This document shows positions 32,503 through 43,635 of a DNA stretch of 64,000 bases, in pieces. Both the position numbers and the translations under genes were made by a program. The notes below the pieces were generated by a model. That model made no database searches and was not told the DNA's origin. It was given only the letters and a program-made list of their open reading frames with translations. Every line of letters begins with the position of its first letter. Within the stretch, counting starts at the first letter, position 1. The DNA is from Plenodomus lindquistii (taxonomy: Eukaryota > Ascomycota > Dothideomycetes > Pleosporales > Leptosphaeriaceae), in contig JANUWI010000020.1 of assembly GCA_025504975.1 (NCBI GenBank), positions 186,001 through 250,000 of the forward strand, given 5' to 3'.

Positions 32503-33367
32503 TATTAATCTCTCGTTAGAGGTGGCTGCGTGGAATATTGACTTAGACGTAGACATAAAGTGGTGGTTAGTTGTTAATGCCTGTGCGCAAGGTATTCATC
32601 TTAGGATAGCCCCTAGGGTTGATGAGGTGATTGTCAAGAAACTAGGAAAACGGGGAAACTCTTTTTTATCTTGGTTTCATAGGAGCCGGATTAGGCCCTC
32701 GCATTGGTACATCTAGCCCAAACTAGAGCTGGGGACGATGACCCCGTGCCATTTAGTGTTAGGGTCGCCACTAGGGCCGTTAAAGCTACCTTTAATGAGG
32801 TCGTCAACACTGCCGCGGAAATCTGGAAGACGAGCATCGCGTTGCGTTCCGTGTTGGAAATAGACACAGGGCGTTTGTTAATGGGACGGAATGACACCTT
32901 TTGTAGTAACTCTATTTCGCTTACAGCGATGTATTGTTAAGAACTCATCTACATCGTAGAAGCTGAGGGAGCCTAGGATCTTGTATATAGGTCGCTGGTT
33001 TACCGGATGCTCCTTGCTGCACTGCACGACGAGCCGGCCGTTAGGATACCATGCCTTAAAGGGGCTAACTATAATGGCCTGGGCCTGTATTGCCACCTGG
33101 ACCTTTAAAAGGATATTGATCTGCAGCTATTACTTGATGCAGAATATGTGGATGGTAGTAAGGCGGCTTCCAAGTTAAGCTGGCCGCAGTTAACCTGACT
33201 ACTATTTTACTAAGCCCTACTAACGACTACCTAGATAAGCCTACCTACTAAAAGATAGCCCTATTAACAAATTTTTTAAAAATTTGTAACCTAACCAAGC
33301 TTTTTTATACTATTTAGAACTTGTTTTAAACCTATTTCTAACCTATTTCTAACCTTTTTTCTCTACA
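32503..33367 (+). pseudogene. decayed coding DNA, unrecognised
   Basis: Protein-like pieces appear in shifting frames: WWLVVNACAQGIHLRIAPRV at about 32560, VRVATRAVKATFNEVVNTAA near 32770, and MLLAALHDEPAVRIPCLKGA near 33010. TAG stops interrupt them. The pieces may belong to one old gene or to a transposon protein. I recognise no family. The last 130 bases are very T- and A-rich. Confidence 0.3.
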
Positions 33368-33372
33368 GAAAT

Positions 33373-33789
33373 TGTAACGGCTCAAGAACATGAGGTGCCG
33401 AAAGACGTCCGAATCAGCTCTAAGGCATATGGGAGTGCGCGCGGATCAAGAAGCCAAACAAATCATATTCTTATAGGCCTTGTACGAAAGGACAAGAAAA
33501 TCATGCCTCTACAGTTCTATCAAGGAAGCAAGCTATATAGGATGGGACTCGGTGGTAGTTCTGGGCCCTTACGGGGTTCTCTCCTCTTCTCTACTGTGTT
33601 GGCACGTAGATAACAGTGGGGTAGGAATTCCTGTGAGATCTGAACCTAGTACGGTACGGAGGGGGTTCGGATAGAGGTCAGTATAGTCTCCCATCTTTAA
33701 TAAGCTTGTATGGGGAAAGATGGGGGTGGCTCACGAGGGGGCTCCTGTGGCTGGGGGTCATCGTTGCAACGGGATGTGGCTTTGTCACA
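33373..33789 (-). mobile_element. solo LTR, family 2, inverted copy
   Basis: This 417-base copy starts TGTAACGGCT and ends TTTGTCACA on the plus strand. It has a perfect 5-base duplication GAAAT (33368-33372, 33790-33794). It is almost identical to 24129-24544 in reverse orientation. The short frames it contains in both copies are by-products of the shared DNA. Confidence 0.93.
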
Positions 33790-33812
33790 GAAATAGATAG
33801 GTTTAAAATAGG

Positions 33813-33830
33813 TTAGGGTTAGGGTTAGGG
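33813..33830 (+). repeat. interstitial (TTAGGG)3
   Basis: Three perfect units of the fungal telomere hexamer lie 23 bases after the solo LTR. They are too few to be a telomere. Confidence 0.9.
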
Positions 33831-33834
33831 TGTA

Positions 33835-34830
33835 GAATCTATTAAAAAAAATATATAACCTGACCAACGTGACCAAGGTAAAAGATACCCCACCAAGAGA
33901 AAAATAACCCTACCAACGCGCTTGGACCAACGCTTATTTCATTGGTGGGCTCAACAAGATGAGTGGTCGGGTTAACTGTATGCATCGCGCCGGCTGTCTT
34001 GCGCACAGCCCACTACATATTACCACATCTCCAGCGTCCCTCCATTTCAATGCTTCAATCTCGAACTCTGTTCAATGATAGCCGGGCGTCGCGCCGACCT
34101 GTTCACGCGACATCATGCCTGCTGACCATGTTTCCGACCCCAGACTCTCAGACGAAGGGGTGTTCTCTGCGGGGATTTCTGGGACGACTTGACCGTTCCA
34201 CGCCGTATCGCAGGGCCGCGCCATCCCGATGGCAGTTCGAAAACGGGTTTGGTTCCCACGTATCGTAGAGCACCTTCCTGCCTTCAGCCTCAACTGGCAC
34301 GTGGGGGAAGGAATCGGGCGCGCAACTGCTACCGTTCATCAACCGAATTCGGCCGTTTACGCCACGAGCATCGAAGACAGTATCGTCCATACCGCTCCAG
34401 CTATGGAGCCACAAGGAATCGCCTGCGCGTCCGGTCCGTGTCCGACGCGCGCCGAGCCCCACGGTCGCGAGAGATTCCGTGGGAAACGGAGGTGTGCTCC
34501 TTATTCCTGATTGTTCTTGTCATGTTGCTGATCGCCAACAGGCCTGGTCATTCATCATTGAGTGCCTGTTGGGAAGGCATCTCTCGGTGGCAGGGAGAGT
34601 CTGGCGGTACTGAACCGTCGCCCCGTACGTGCTTGTCCAGCGGGTTCATAGGTAACCCCCGCAGACTCATACGCATTTAGATACCAGTCATGTCTGGCTA
34701 CACAAGATACATGATTGCGAACAGAAGAGATGGATCGATTGCGTCAGTGCGCCCACCACCGATCCACAAACTCACGCTCGCGCTCTCAACTCAACCCATG
34801 CGCCTACTTGCTTTGATCTCCGGTCGCTTG
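33835..34830. other. no gene supported
   Basis: Open frames here on both strands lack motifs. The first 100 bases are A-rich with ACC/ACCAA words. It may include decayed coding DNA. Confidence 0.3.
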
Positions 34831-34837
34831 TTCGTGC

Positions 34838-36042
34838 GTGACAAAAAGCTTCCCCCGCCGTCAGAGTGTATATATCACGGCTTATCTGGCGAGGAACGAC
34901 GCTATCGACACCCTTCAGCGCGTGCGCGCAGCGGGTGCCCACCACTCCCACACCCACGAACCTGAAGCATCATCCAAGATAGCAGGGGGTCAGAATGTAG
35001 ACAAATTCAAGAACGACGACGAGAGGGACTTCTATGGTTTCACCGATAAAGAGAAGGATGACTGGCTGTGGCGACTACAGAAGACTACGGCCAGGTTGGA
35101 TGGACAGGGCGAGAACCTCACGTACCGTGGAGGGGCAGGGAAGCAGCGGCGCCGACGTATTTACCAAGTGGTGATGGAGGACATAAGGACACACAATCCG
35201 CCTCTCCTGGGAAAGATGCTAGCAATGTACCAAGATCAATCCGAGGAGATCGCGACTACTTTTATCAACCGCATCATGCGCGTCGTGAGGAACGCAGCCA
35301 AGAAGAGCAAGGCCTTGCCTGACCCACATGCAGCCCCGCCTGATGCCTTGCCATCTGCATTCGATCGGGCTATGTTGAGTAGTCCTAGTGTACCGGTAAA
35401 CCCTCAAGACGCATTTGCGGCACATCAAACCTGAATTAACGGCTTCCGACCGACCATTTGAAACCTGACCAGCGTGCTCTTGATACGCGGACGCAGACCT
35501 GGCGCCAACCTCAGGTCGCATAATCCGCCTTCCTCAGCTATGGGCCTACAGAAACTCGAGGTACAATTTTGCGTTGACAGGGAGCATGAAGGCCTAGTGC
35601 AATTTGCGCATGGCATTGACATTGACTTCTGCGCGATGAGAACAACGACCCCAGCTACGAAATGCTTTTAAAGTAACTGCGAATGTTAGAAGAGTTCAGT
35701 GAGTTGATGTGCTTGTATGACGAGGGCACCACCACGCGCGTGGAAGACTACCGTGGACAGAGCAAGAGCCGTCGTCCAATCACTCATGAGGGTATAATAG
35801 GAGCCTGCGCCTGCACCAGTTCTAGGAGTGAACCAGGAAGATGCAAGTCAGCTGCACCGGAAGCGCTGATTGTTAGAAGCGACGGACAACACGATTGCGG
35901 CAATAACACCGAACCAAAGCGCGCAAGACACGAGGGCGGTGACCTTGGATCCAGCTCGCCCGTTCCGCATAATTCGCCGCTTGATAATGGCACCGCGAAG
36001 GATACTGAGATGCACCTACCAGAGAAGATGAGCACGGCCTAA
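34838..36042 (+). pseudogene. possible N-terminal exons of the SNF2-type relic
   Basis: The frame at 34838-35434 has a good protein-like run (DDERDFYGFTDKEKDDWLW, MEDIRTHNPPLLGKMLAMYQ, TTFINRIMRVVRNAAKKSK). It is followed by MGLQKLEVQFCVDREHEGL (35540-35640, another frame) and a hydrophilic stretch to 36042. These pieces lead directly into the SNF2-like frame at 36097 and may be its first exons. I do not recognise a domain in them. Confidence 0.35.
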
Positions 36043-36096
36043 ATTCTCCAACCCCATCCAGATGACGAAAACGACTCCGCGCAGAACGACATTAAT

Positions 36097-38320
36097 GTGG
36101 ACGGCCGAGTATCAGTTGAGTTGGACATGGACGAGCCCACCGACACTGATTTGGATTTTGAGGACGAGGACTACGAGGACGGCAGCTATGACGACAACGA
36201 CGACGACGACGATCGGTTACAAAATGGCCTGGATGACGCCGTAGGCCTGAAGTTGGGCGAATGTCTTGTTTACAAGGACAGGGATACCATCGTAGGCGCG
36301 CAAAAGCTCTTCTTCTGGATTACGCTGGACCAGCTGAAGGCTAACCAGCGAATCCCGTTTGATCGGTGGGGTCTGGCGCCAGAATTCAGTCTATATCTTT
36401 ACCAAGTTGTGTTCTTGTACATGGTTATCCTTAGGAACCAAGGCAAGGTCAAGGGTGGCATCCTTGCTAACCCCATGGGCGCCGGAAAGACGGTGATGTG
36501 CTTGGTGTGGTACATGCTTACTTACCACCTGCACCAGAACAGGCTGCAGGTCTTGGAACACTGGGGAGTTCACCACGACGAGCGCTTCGATGGAGTTCTG
36601 GAACACTCGGAAAAGGGTCATAAAGATCCGAATGTCTCGTGTCCTAGTCGAGACAAGCTTGCGGTACCCTGCTACAGTACTACTGCGAAGCAAAGTCTCG
36701 GAAGCTGTATCCCGACCACAATACTCGCCGCAGCATGTCTCTAGCCTTTACCAACCCCGGCGGCTCCATGATAAACGACCCCTTGCCACCTCGCATTGCC
36801 ATGCACACGGCTAATACCATAAGAAGCCCTCATTCTCACATCGGCCTCAAGCTCACGCAATCGAAGATCGACGCATTCGCCACAGCGTTGGATGCCGGAA
36901 TTCGTGTCAGGAGCCGGGCTGGTCGAACAGGACATGAGCGTCACCACGCAAGATGGCAAGGTGCGGTCGATTCAGTGGGAGATCCAGCATTGTGGACCTC
37001 CGACAGTCCCTAGGCAACGCAAGCAGGAGCTGTCGTGCTATGGATCTGCGCGCATAGGTCTGGAGTAAATTCAATTACCATCGCCGCTAACATGATCTGC
37101 GAGGTACGGCAGTACTACTGGGAAGTTGAGGAACAATCGCCGACCATCTGGGGCGCTTCCGGTACGCCAGATATGTCAGGCCCTATCCAATCAGTCCTGT
37201 TCTGCATACAAGCTCTCCGCGATCTTTGATGGGACCTGGACGACAAACTGCAAGATCTCACTGAGGATTTTATCACCAAATGGAGCTCCGTTTTTAATCG
37301 TCTCAATAGACTCCTGCGCGCATCACCAGAACGTGCACAAGCTGACAGCCAATACGCCCTGATGGTTGAATAGGCGGCCCAGGCGAAGGCACATTTCCTA
37401 ATCTGCCGCGGATACAAGCACAAGTGGATTAACGGTTCTCCTATCATCCCGATCAACTCCACGCTGAAGGTCTCAATTATCAATTGTGACCCTAGCGACG
37501 AGGAGAGAGCCACCGTCAAGGAAACAGAGGCTATCTTGAACACTCAGGAGGCGGAGAACTGGTCTGCAGACGTTAAGAAGTGGAAAGAGGGCGGTAGCAA
37601 AGGCGACAAACCCAAAAAGCCAAAGGCTTTCAAGGTGCCCATATAGTGGAAGGCGCTCGCCGTTACTGCAACAAACCAAATAGTACCTGTCTGGAGCCGA
37701 AAAGCCAAGCCAGGGGGGACATTCAACAGAGAGAACCCGCAGATCGCCTGCATCGTGGCTGATCCCCTGGATCTTGAGGTGCACAAAATAGTGGAACGCG
37801 AGATGAAAGGCAACGAAGATCGTAGCGTTGTTGCAGTATATCAACACTAAAATGAAGGACAGACCCCGCAAAGATAACAGGACAAGGTGCAAGGTTATCA
37901 TCATGGTTAACAGCGTACCAACACTAGCGGTCTGGAGGTCTCTTATCTTACCCAAGCTTCCAGGACAAGTAGTGGAGGTCCGCGCTGGAATGTGGAAGCT
38001 AGCGAAGACGTTGGCTGAGCAGACGTTTAACAAAGACGAGGACTGGTGGATCGTGTTGGCCTTACTGCAATCTACACTTGTCAGACTCACTTTGCAATGA
38101 GCAAATCATGTAATCATCGCGCAGCTTGCATATAAGATTTCCTTGATTGAGCAAGCCGGAGGGCGTGCACACCTCCATGGCCAGACCGAGCAGTTTGTTC
38201 ACGTGGCGATACCCCACAACATGACGTCTGAGGTCAAGCAGGCGATGCTGGACCCAGCCCAATTCACGGAGTTTGTGAGCAAGTCTATGGAGGACTATCA
38301 AGTCACCAAGTGAGAGATGA
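36097..38320 (+). pseudogene. SNF2-family helicase/ATPase, decayed
   Basis: After an acidic start (FEDEDYEDGSYDDNDDDDD) the frame contains KGGILANPMGAGKTV at about 36450-36495, clearly the SNF2 motif I (GGILADEMGLGKT) with D, E and L changed. Later pieces in other frames give WGASGTPDMSG near 37160 (motif III region, SGTP) and QAGGRAHLHGQT near 38150-38190, matching motif VI (QAxGRxHRxGQ). Several frameshifts and stops separate the blocks, so no full protein can be made. Fungal genomes carry large families of such ATPases, often near transposons. This copy appears dead. Confidence 0.6.
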
Positions 38321-38324
38321 GGAC

Positions 38325-39080
38325 ATTGGTTGTAGCGTGCGAAAGGGAATTACACCTAGCCTTTCGGGTGTCTAAGCAGCCGAGTTCATGTAGCAATTGC
38401 GGCCTGAGATCGTTGGAATCTAGGTACTGTAGAGCTCCGCAAACGTCACTAACGTTAAAGAACGCCCTACGGGCAGCGACAACAGTACCCTCACTTTAGA
38501 GTGTGTCTGGAATCGATAGAAGTTACTAGAACGCCTTCAAGATGGCGGTACGCAAGATTGGACGCGCGCACACCAAATAGAGTAGGCCCAGCGCCGACGA
38601 CAAGAACACAAAACTGGCGCGGTATTTGATACTCAAAGACGAGCTGCCTCTGCTGTTTGACCTAGGCGGAGCTGCTGAGACACCAGCTGCTGAGACACCA
38701 GCTGCCTCCGCTAAATACGCGCTGTTTGAGCAAGACTACTAAATCCGCCACACACTCTGCATAAACGCTTCAACTGTTAGCAGGCTTGTATCTGAACAAA
38801 GCGCTTAACCTAGCATGTCTGGCCACGCGAACTTCCACCCCGCACTCACGTATCAATCGGTGTCCGATGTTGGCTCGATCCGCCGCCCTGCTCCCAGCGC
38901 AGCGTGAGGGCTCTTCATTCTACCATGCCTCCACCATGAGCACGGCAATTGGCAGCAAGTTAATGCAGAAGTCGACTCAATCAGTTGCTGAACCCTACAG
39001 GTCAGCCAAGCTAGGATAAACTGTGGAAAGAGCTGATTATGCTCGATAAGTTCAAGGATGGATGACTAGTCGGGTCGCCA
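38325..39080. other. tail of the SNF2-type relic and spacer
   Basis: Weak coding pieces only. A short direct duplication of GCTGAGACACCAGCT occurs around 38675-38705. Confidence 0.35.
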
Positions 39081-39083
39081 ATT

Positions 39084-39730
39084 ATGTCGACAACGCCGCC
39101 CTTTGGTCGAGGCCTGAAGCGCCTAGGTGACGACTTGGACAGTAAGGCTGGAGCACACCGACATAACCGCCGTCCGAGCCCTGATCTCAGTCAAGACGAG
39201 GATACAGCGTCTCTCTCACTCGAGCGCATTCTCCCCAATCCCCGCATGTCAGGAAAAGGCCACCATGGCGTTCGATTTCCCATGCGGTTCTGATCAGTTC
39301 CCACACACGGGGTCGGGTTGGATCGAAGAGTTGAGGTTATGGGTGACTGAGGGACACATTCGATCTGGACAGGAAATTAACCCTGCGCTTTGGGGCCTCA
39401 ACCCTGACTTCACGTTGCATCCCTCGCAAGCGTATAGAGTTGCGTGGATAATTATTTCAAGAGAACAACGACGCTCTAGGTGGCATCCTAGGCGACGGTA
39501 TTAGATGTGGAAAGAAGCGCATAATGCTGGTGCTGCTGCACGCCATTCACCTACTCCTCACTAATCGAAACGAGGTCATAAACGTATGGGAGAAGGACAG
39601 GCGGGGCGATGGCGGAGTAGCTACATCGAAGCCTCGTCATCCCCCGCAAGATGCCACACAAGGCCTTTGTCCTCAGGTAGAGTACCAGTATAGTCCCCCT
39701 CTGTGTAGGATTACATTCTTAAAGTAAGTG
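39084..39730 (+). pseudogene. second, truncated SNF2-type relic
   Basis: The reading at about 39330-39590 parallels the upstream relic: ALWGLNPDFTLHPSQAYRVAW resembles RWGLAPEFSLYLYQVVFLY, and GGILGDGIRCGKKRIM stands where GGILANPMGAGKTVM is found upstream. The frame shifts near 39470, and nothing beyond the first ATPase motif is present before the F-box gene. It is a truncated tandem relative of the upstream relic. Confidence 0.5.
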
Positions 39731-39745
39731 CTTATGACTCTGCGG

Positions 39746-41368
39746 CTAATACGCCGCTGGCTCAAGCGCAATCTGACCTTCTGCCTGGAGAATGCACTGG
39801 ATCAAGTCTTGATAGAATGCACGATACGACTCTCTATTCCTACGCCAAGAGGGAGACGTTGGGTCGAATAACCAGCGTATACGCCAACCCAAGGCGCTAT
39901 CTTGTCTGACCACGTCGTAGAGTCTAAAGAGCTTCAGACGGTCAAGTTGCAGCTTTGTCCCAATAGTATGAAGAGCAGACTCCCAAGAACTGCGTGTAGT
40001 TCCGATAGAGGTTAACTCGGTGTTGTAGATCCTTAGAATACGTAGAGTGTTCTTATGGACGACTAGAAATCTCAACAGGGTGCCCTCGTCTGTCACCATG
40101 GAAAGGTGCATTTTTCTAATATTCGCCCATGGCTGGCGTACTGATAGACGCTCGAGCAGTGTAGAGGAACCAATGCCCGAGCAGATTGGGTTTCTTCCTC
40201 GATCGCTGTAGGAAGGAGTCCGAAACCCCAGACCTAACTCCCGAAGTTTATCTGCGCGGCACAGGATCTCTAATAGGTGATTTGCCGCGATGAACAACGC
40301 GTCATTGTGTCCACCTTCAGTTACGAAACAATCGAGTCTTGTTAAATCACGCAGTACGCTCCCGATGACAAGCAGCTGTCGTGAGTAGATCTCTTCCTGG
40401 CGCCGATTGGTCTCTTCGTCGAGATGAGATGTTCGGAAGGCCATTCGATCAGCTTCCTGTGCTGAGTCGAATTCATCTCGACAAATCCGGATCCAGCCAC
40501 AACCCCGCCCGATCCAGAGATTACGCAGTCGCTCCCACCCCCAGAAAGCAGGACCATCGATGATGAAACTGATTCTCTTCAGCTTAGGGAGCGCTGGTGC
40601 TCGCCCCATAGTTTGGAGAGCGACTGATAGCTGTAGAGCTTCTGCGTCTTCGTCATCCCCACTGCAAGTCTGATCGCGGACCGCTGCCAGATTGAACCGC
40701 AAATTCCGCCACTTGCAATGTGTATGTTCTCTAAACTTATATCTTGGCTGATGACTGAAAGCTGTCAGGTTGGGGAGCCTTCCAAGGGCGTGGAGAAGGA
40801 TTTCAGCTGCATCTTCGTCTTCTGCCACTGCAGACGACCTTTCTGGATGCACAGGTCTTGTAAAAGCATCCCCAAGCATGCAAAATTTCAAGGAATCGGC
40901 AATCTCCTCATTCTGCCGTTGGTACTGCTTCCGCTCTGCTTCGTATTCCGTATATAGCCTTGCTTTTTCAGAAAAAGGAAGAGCCATCCATTCTGAGTGT
41001 GTCAGAAAGCCTGCATGATCCGTCCAGGCATCACCGGGGCGATTCAGATGAGCGAATCTGCTGCTTGGGCCGCCTGGCAGATCCAAAGCCCACCTCCATT
41101 TCCTAGGGTTTCCAAAGTCTCGGAGGCCAGTAGTCCTTTCAAGCACCAAATGCTTTACGCACAACGAAAGCGCAGGGTGACCAGCCACATTCTGCAGCGT
41201 AGCGCAGCCGCCCCTAGTAAGCTCAAACCTGACTGTCTTGAAGAGGTGCGAAGTTGCGAGGTGGTTTAAGTATTTGCACGATAACCGAAGCTCTTTGCAC
41301 GCAGGCGCATCAACGAAACCTAGTATTGCGTCCCAAGTTTCTGGAGGAAGATGTGGGTGAGAGCTCAT
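39746..41368 (-). CDS. F-box-type protein, 540 aa
   Basis: An intact single-exon frame on the minus strand. The N-terminus HLPPETWDAILGFVDAPACK followed by LRLSCKYLNHLATSHLFKTV is a good F-box-like motif (residues about 6-48), which in the family binds Skp1 in SCF ubiquitin ligases. The rest (about 490 residues) is leucine-rich with ordered segments such as LERLSVRQPWANIRKMHL and LKLFRLYDV, typical of fungal F-box proteins with unrecognised substrate domains. A hydrophilic Glu-rich helix lies near residues 150-175 (EYEAERKQYQRQNEEI). There is no catalytic signature. It is one of the few convincingly intact genes here. The substrate is unknown. Confidence 0.85.
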   Translation of the reverse strand: MSSHPHLPPETWDAILGFVDAPACKELRLSCKYLNHLATSHLFKTVRFELTRGGCATLQNVAGHPALSLCVKHLVLERTTGLRDFGNPRKWRWALDLPGGPSSRFAHLNRPGDAWTDHAGFLTHSEWMALPFSEKARLYTEYEAERKQYQRQNEEIADSLKFCMLGDAFTRPVHPERSSAVAEDEDAAEILLHALGRLPNLTAFSHQPRYKFREHTHCKWRNLRFNLAAVRDQTCSGDDEDAEALQLSVALQTMGRAPALPKLKRISFIIDGPAFWGWERLRNLWIGRGCGWIRICRDEFDSAQEADRMAFRTSHLDEETNRRQEEIYSRQLLVIGSVLRDLTRLDCFVTEGGHNDALFIAANHLLEILCRADKLRELGLGFRTPSYSDRGRNPICSGIGSSTLLERLSVRQPWANIRKMHLSMVTDEGTLLRFLVVHKNTLRILRIYNTELTSIGTTRSSWESALHTIGTKLQLDRLKLFRLYDVVRQDSALGWRIRWLFDPTSPSWRRNRESYRAFYQDLIQCILQAEGQIALEPAAY

Positions 41369-41399
41369 GCTGCAGTTGCTCAGGGAATAAGTTGAGTGT

Positions 41400-42540
41400 A
41401 CTGAATGTCGGTGCGCGCAAGAGGGCCTTAGGTGAGTAATCTAGATTGAGATGCTGTTGCTCTAGCAACTACTCCGAGCAAAGCCCAAGTCTCCCGACGC
41501 TAAAACCATGGTCAGATGACATGCCGCTACGTTGGTGGGGTCATGTCTCTCTTGGTGGGTTAAGCTTATCTCATACTGTAAATCAGACGCTACGCTCGGA
41601 CCCAGTACTATGTATCATCCACCAATGAACGTTAATTGTATAATAGGGTGAAAAGGGGCGCAGCGTCTGAGGATCTATTGTTCCTCGTTGAGTCGAAATT
41701 GGACTAATTCTCTACTTCACCTTCAGATGAAAGCTGATATCCTTCACCTTTTCGACTTATTATCACGGGGTACGATGGATGATATAGAGGAAGAAAAGTT
41801 CTAATTCCTCGTACTAAATATATATAAAAAAGCTGAAAATAGAGGTACGATGAACAGCGTCAAAGTTGGCTATTTTCGTGTTCCTAGACCACTTTTTCAC
41901 CCCTTTACTTGCCCCACGACAACAACGCATATTTTCTTAGACAAAATGCTAAAAGGGAGATGCTATCGTGTCTCTTAGCCAGCCCACAGAGATTGGAGAT
42001 GTTAAGAGGTGGCGTGTTTGCGTCGTTGATAGAAAGGGTAATTTTGAGCGCGGGTTGTCGTGAGCCAGAAAAAGCCCACGTGACAAAAATGCTAGATTGT
42101 CGAGCTTTGTCGTGAGGCGTCGCACGCCTCTTGAGCGATGGAATATATTCAGCTTTTCCTTCTCCTTCAGATGCTGCCTTCAGCTTAGACGCGACGCGTG
42201 GGTGAATGGGAGATATACAGGTGTGTTAAAATACAGCCGCAGTGTGGCCGGAGGTGCTTGCCATAGCACGCTTATTACCCAGAAATTCCTCAAGAGTGGA
42301 ACTCGTTGAGGCGAACTTCGACAGTCACAAGCCCTCTGCTTTCAGAGAGTACATCAGGTCAATTCGCGGCGCCAGGCATCCTTCTCCCAATCCCGTCATG
42401 TTGCAAGGCATCACATGTGCGTGCGTCTCAGAGGAGCCCGAAGTTAATGTTGATCTCGATACATCTCAGATACGCAGCGGGGCCCGCCTGCCCGCTTTTG
42501 ACCATGTACCAGGCTGTTGGGCAAAATTGCGATTGATGTA
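41400..42540. other. no gene supported
   Basis: It holds an A/T-rich patch near 41800-41840 and some open frames without motifs. The frame at about 42242-42568 (VELVEANFDSHKPSAFREYI) is the most protein-like, but it runs into the following MITE and its reading is unsupported. Confidence 0.35.
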
Positions 42541-42544
42541 CATA

Positions 42545-42704
42545 CAGGGTGTTTTCAGCTCGGCTTGAACCCCTGCTAGTGCCCGTATTATACCGAGCCA
42601 ATTGTGAAAGGCGATCTGCGCAGTTCTAATACACTAATGGCTCGGTCTCTCTTCGATACGATACGGAAGTAAACAGGGGTTCAATCTGACCTGAAAACAC
42701 CCTG
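42545..42704. mobile_element. MITE with CAGGGTGTTTTCAG ends, TA duplication
   Basis: This 160-base element is flanked by TA on both sides (42543-42544, 42705-42706). The ends are a 31-base inverted repeat with three mismatches, beginning CAGGGTGTTTTCAG and ending before TGAACCCCTG. The TA duplication points to the Tc1/mariner superfamily. There is no coding capacity. Confidence 0.88.
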
Positions 42705-42739
42705 TACATGTAATAGACTAGATGCCGCTCGATGGGTGT

Positions 42740-43630
42740 ATTCAAAGTCTGTAGTGGGGACGTCTCGATTCAGCTAGCCGCCGCTCGCTAGGGTCTGCAC
42801 TTGTGGTCTCATCGGTGCGCCTCTGCGATGCACTCAACCGACGCGTGCGACATTCAATTGAATCCTGAAGGATTTCATGACGAATTGTGTTGTCCTTGAG
42901 CAATCTTGCTAAGTCTTGTATTCGCGTCCAGCCGCGCTCTACAGAAATTTGAAAAGGTGGGACGATGTTGGGTCGACACGTACATGTCGAAGGAACCGCG
43001 CTGCTGGCACTTTCCTGGGGTAAACGACGCGTGCTGCTCGAGGGCGCCGAGTGGCAACAGCTAGACGCGGGGACAGGGGCCTCGCTGGCGCCCGCCAATG
43101 AGGCTGCGACCGCCTGGGGCCCCCAGTGTTGCACTGCATGCCAGAGCCCAGCCACAGCGTACCGGTACATACAGCCGCTCTCTCCGTGCCACTATCTAAG
43201 TCCAAGTCCCGCGTGCAAGTCGGTCGTCAGTCGTCATTGCCCAGCAGCTGCTCCTCCGCTGGCCGCCGACTAGCTGCGCCTGGCATCGCGTCGTCCCTCA
43301 GTCACTGAGTCGTCGAGCGCTCACCTCCATCGCTTGCGCCTTATACTGCGCCCTCGCCGTAACGGGTGGCTCTGCTCCCGCGGCCCTGACCATGTCCGCT
43401 GTGCAGTCCTCGACTTGTCCGCCCTTGCATGGCACCGCACTGCTGTTACCTCGTCTGGTGCACACCGCTACTCTTGCTTGCCATTAAGCGCGAAAGCTGC
43501 CGCTGCATCCATTGTGCTACCCAAGAGCGCTGCGACTGCAAAGTGCTTCCGGATCACGGTATTGCCTTGGTCCTTCACTCGACAGGCACACTCTGTCCTC
43601 TGTCGTGCTTGCAAACACCGTCGACCGTGC
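42740..43630. other. upstream region of the Zn2Cys6 fusion gene
   Basis: No separate gene is supported. It is pyrimidine-rich from about 43150 (many CTCTC and CCTC runs), as is common in fungal promoters and leaders. An in-frame upstream extension to an ATG at 43429 exists, but its cysteine-rich sequence looks non-coding. Confidence 0.4.
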
Positions 43631-43635
43631 TGCAG

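Noticed and set aside
24243..33674. Identical 64- and 72-codon frames found near 24.3 kb and 33.5 kb.
   Set aside because: They lie within two copies of one solo LTR. Conservation is of DNA, not of a protein.
24129..33789. The inverted LTR pair as terminal inverted repeats of one large DNA transposon.
   Set aside because: Each copy has its own 5-base target duplication and TG...CA ends, so they inserted independently.
43429..43635. Upstream extension of the Zn2Cys6 fusion ORF to an ATG at 43429.
   Set aside because: The added residues are Cys/Leu-rich and unlike the Ser/Pro-rich start, and the DNA has pyrimidine-rich leader character.
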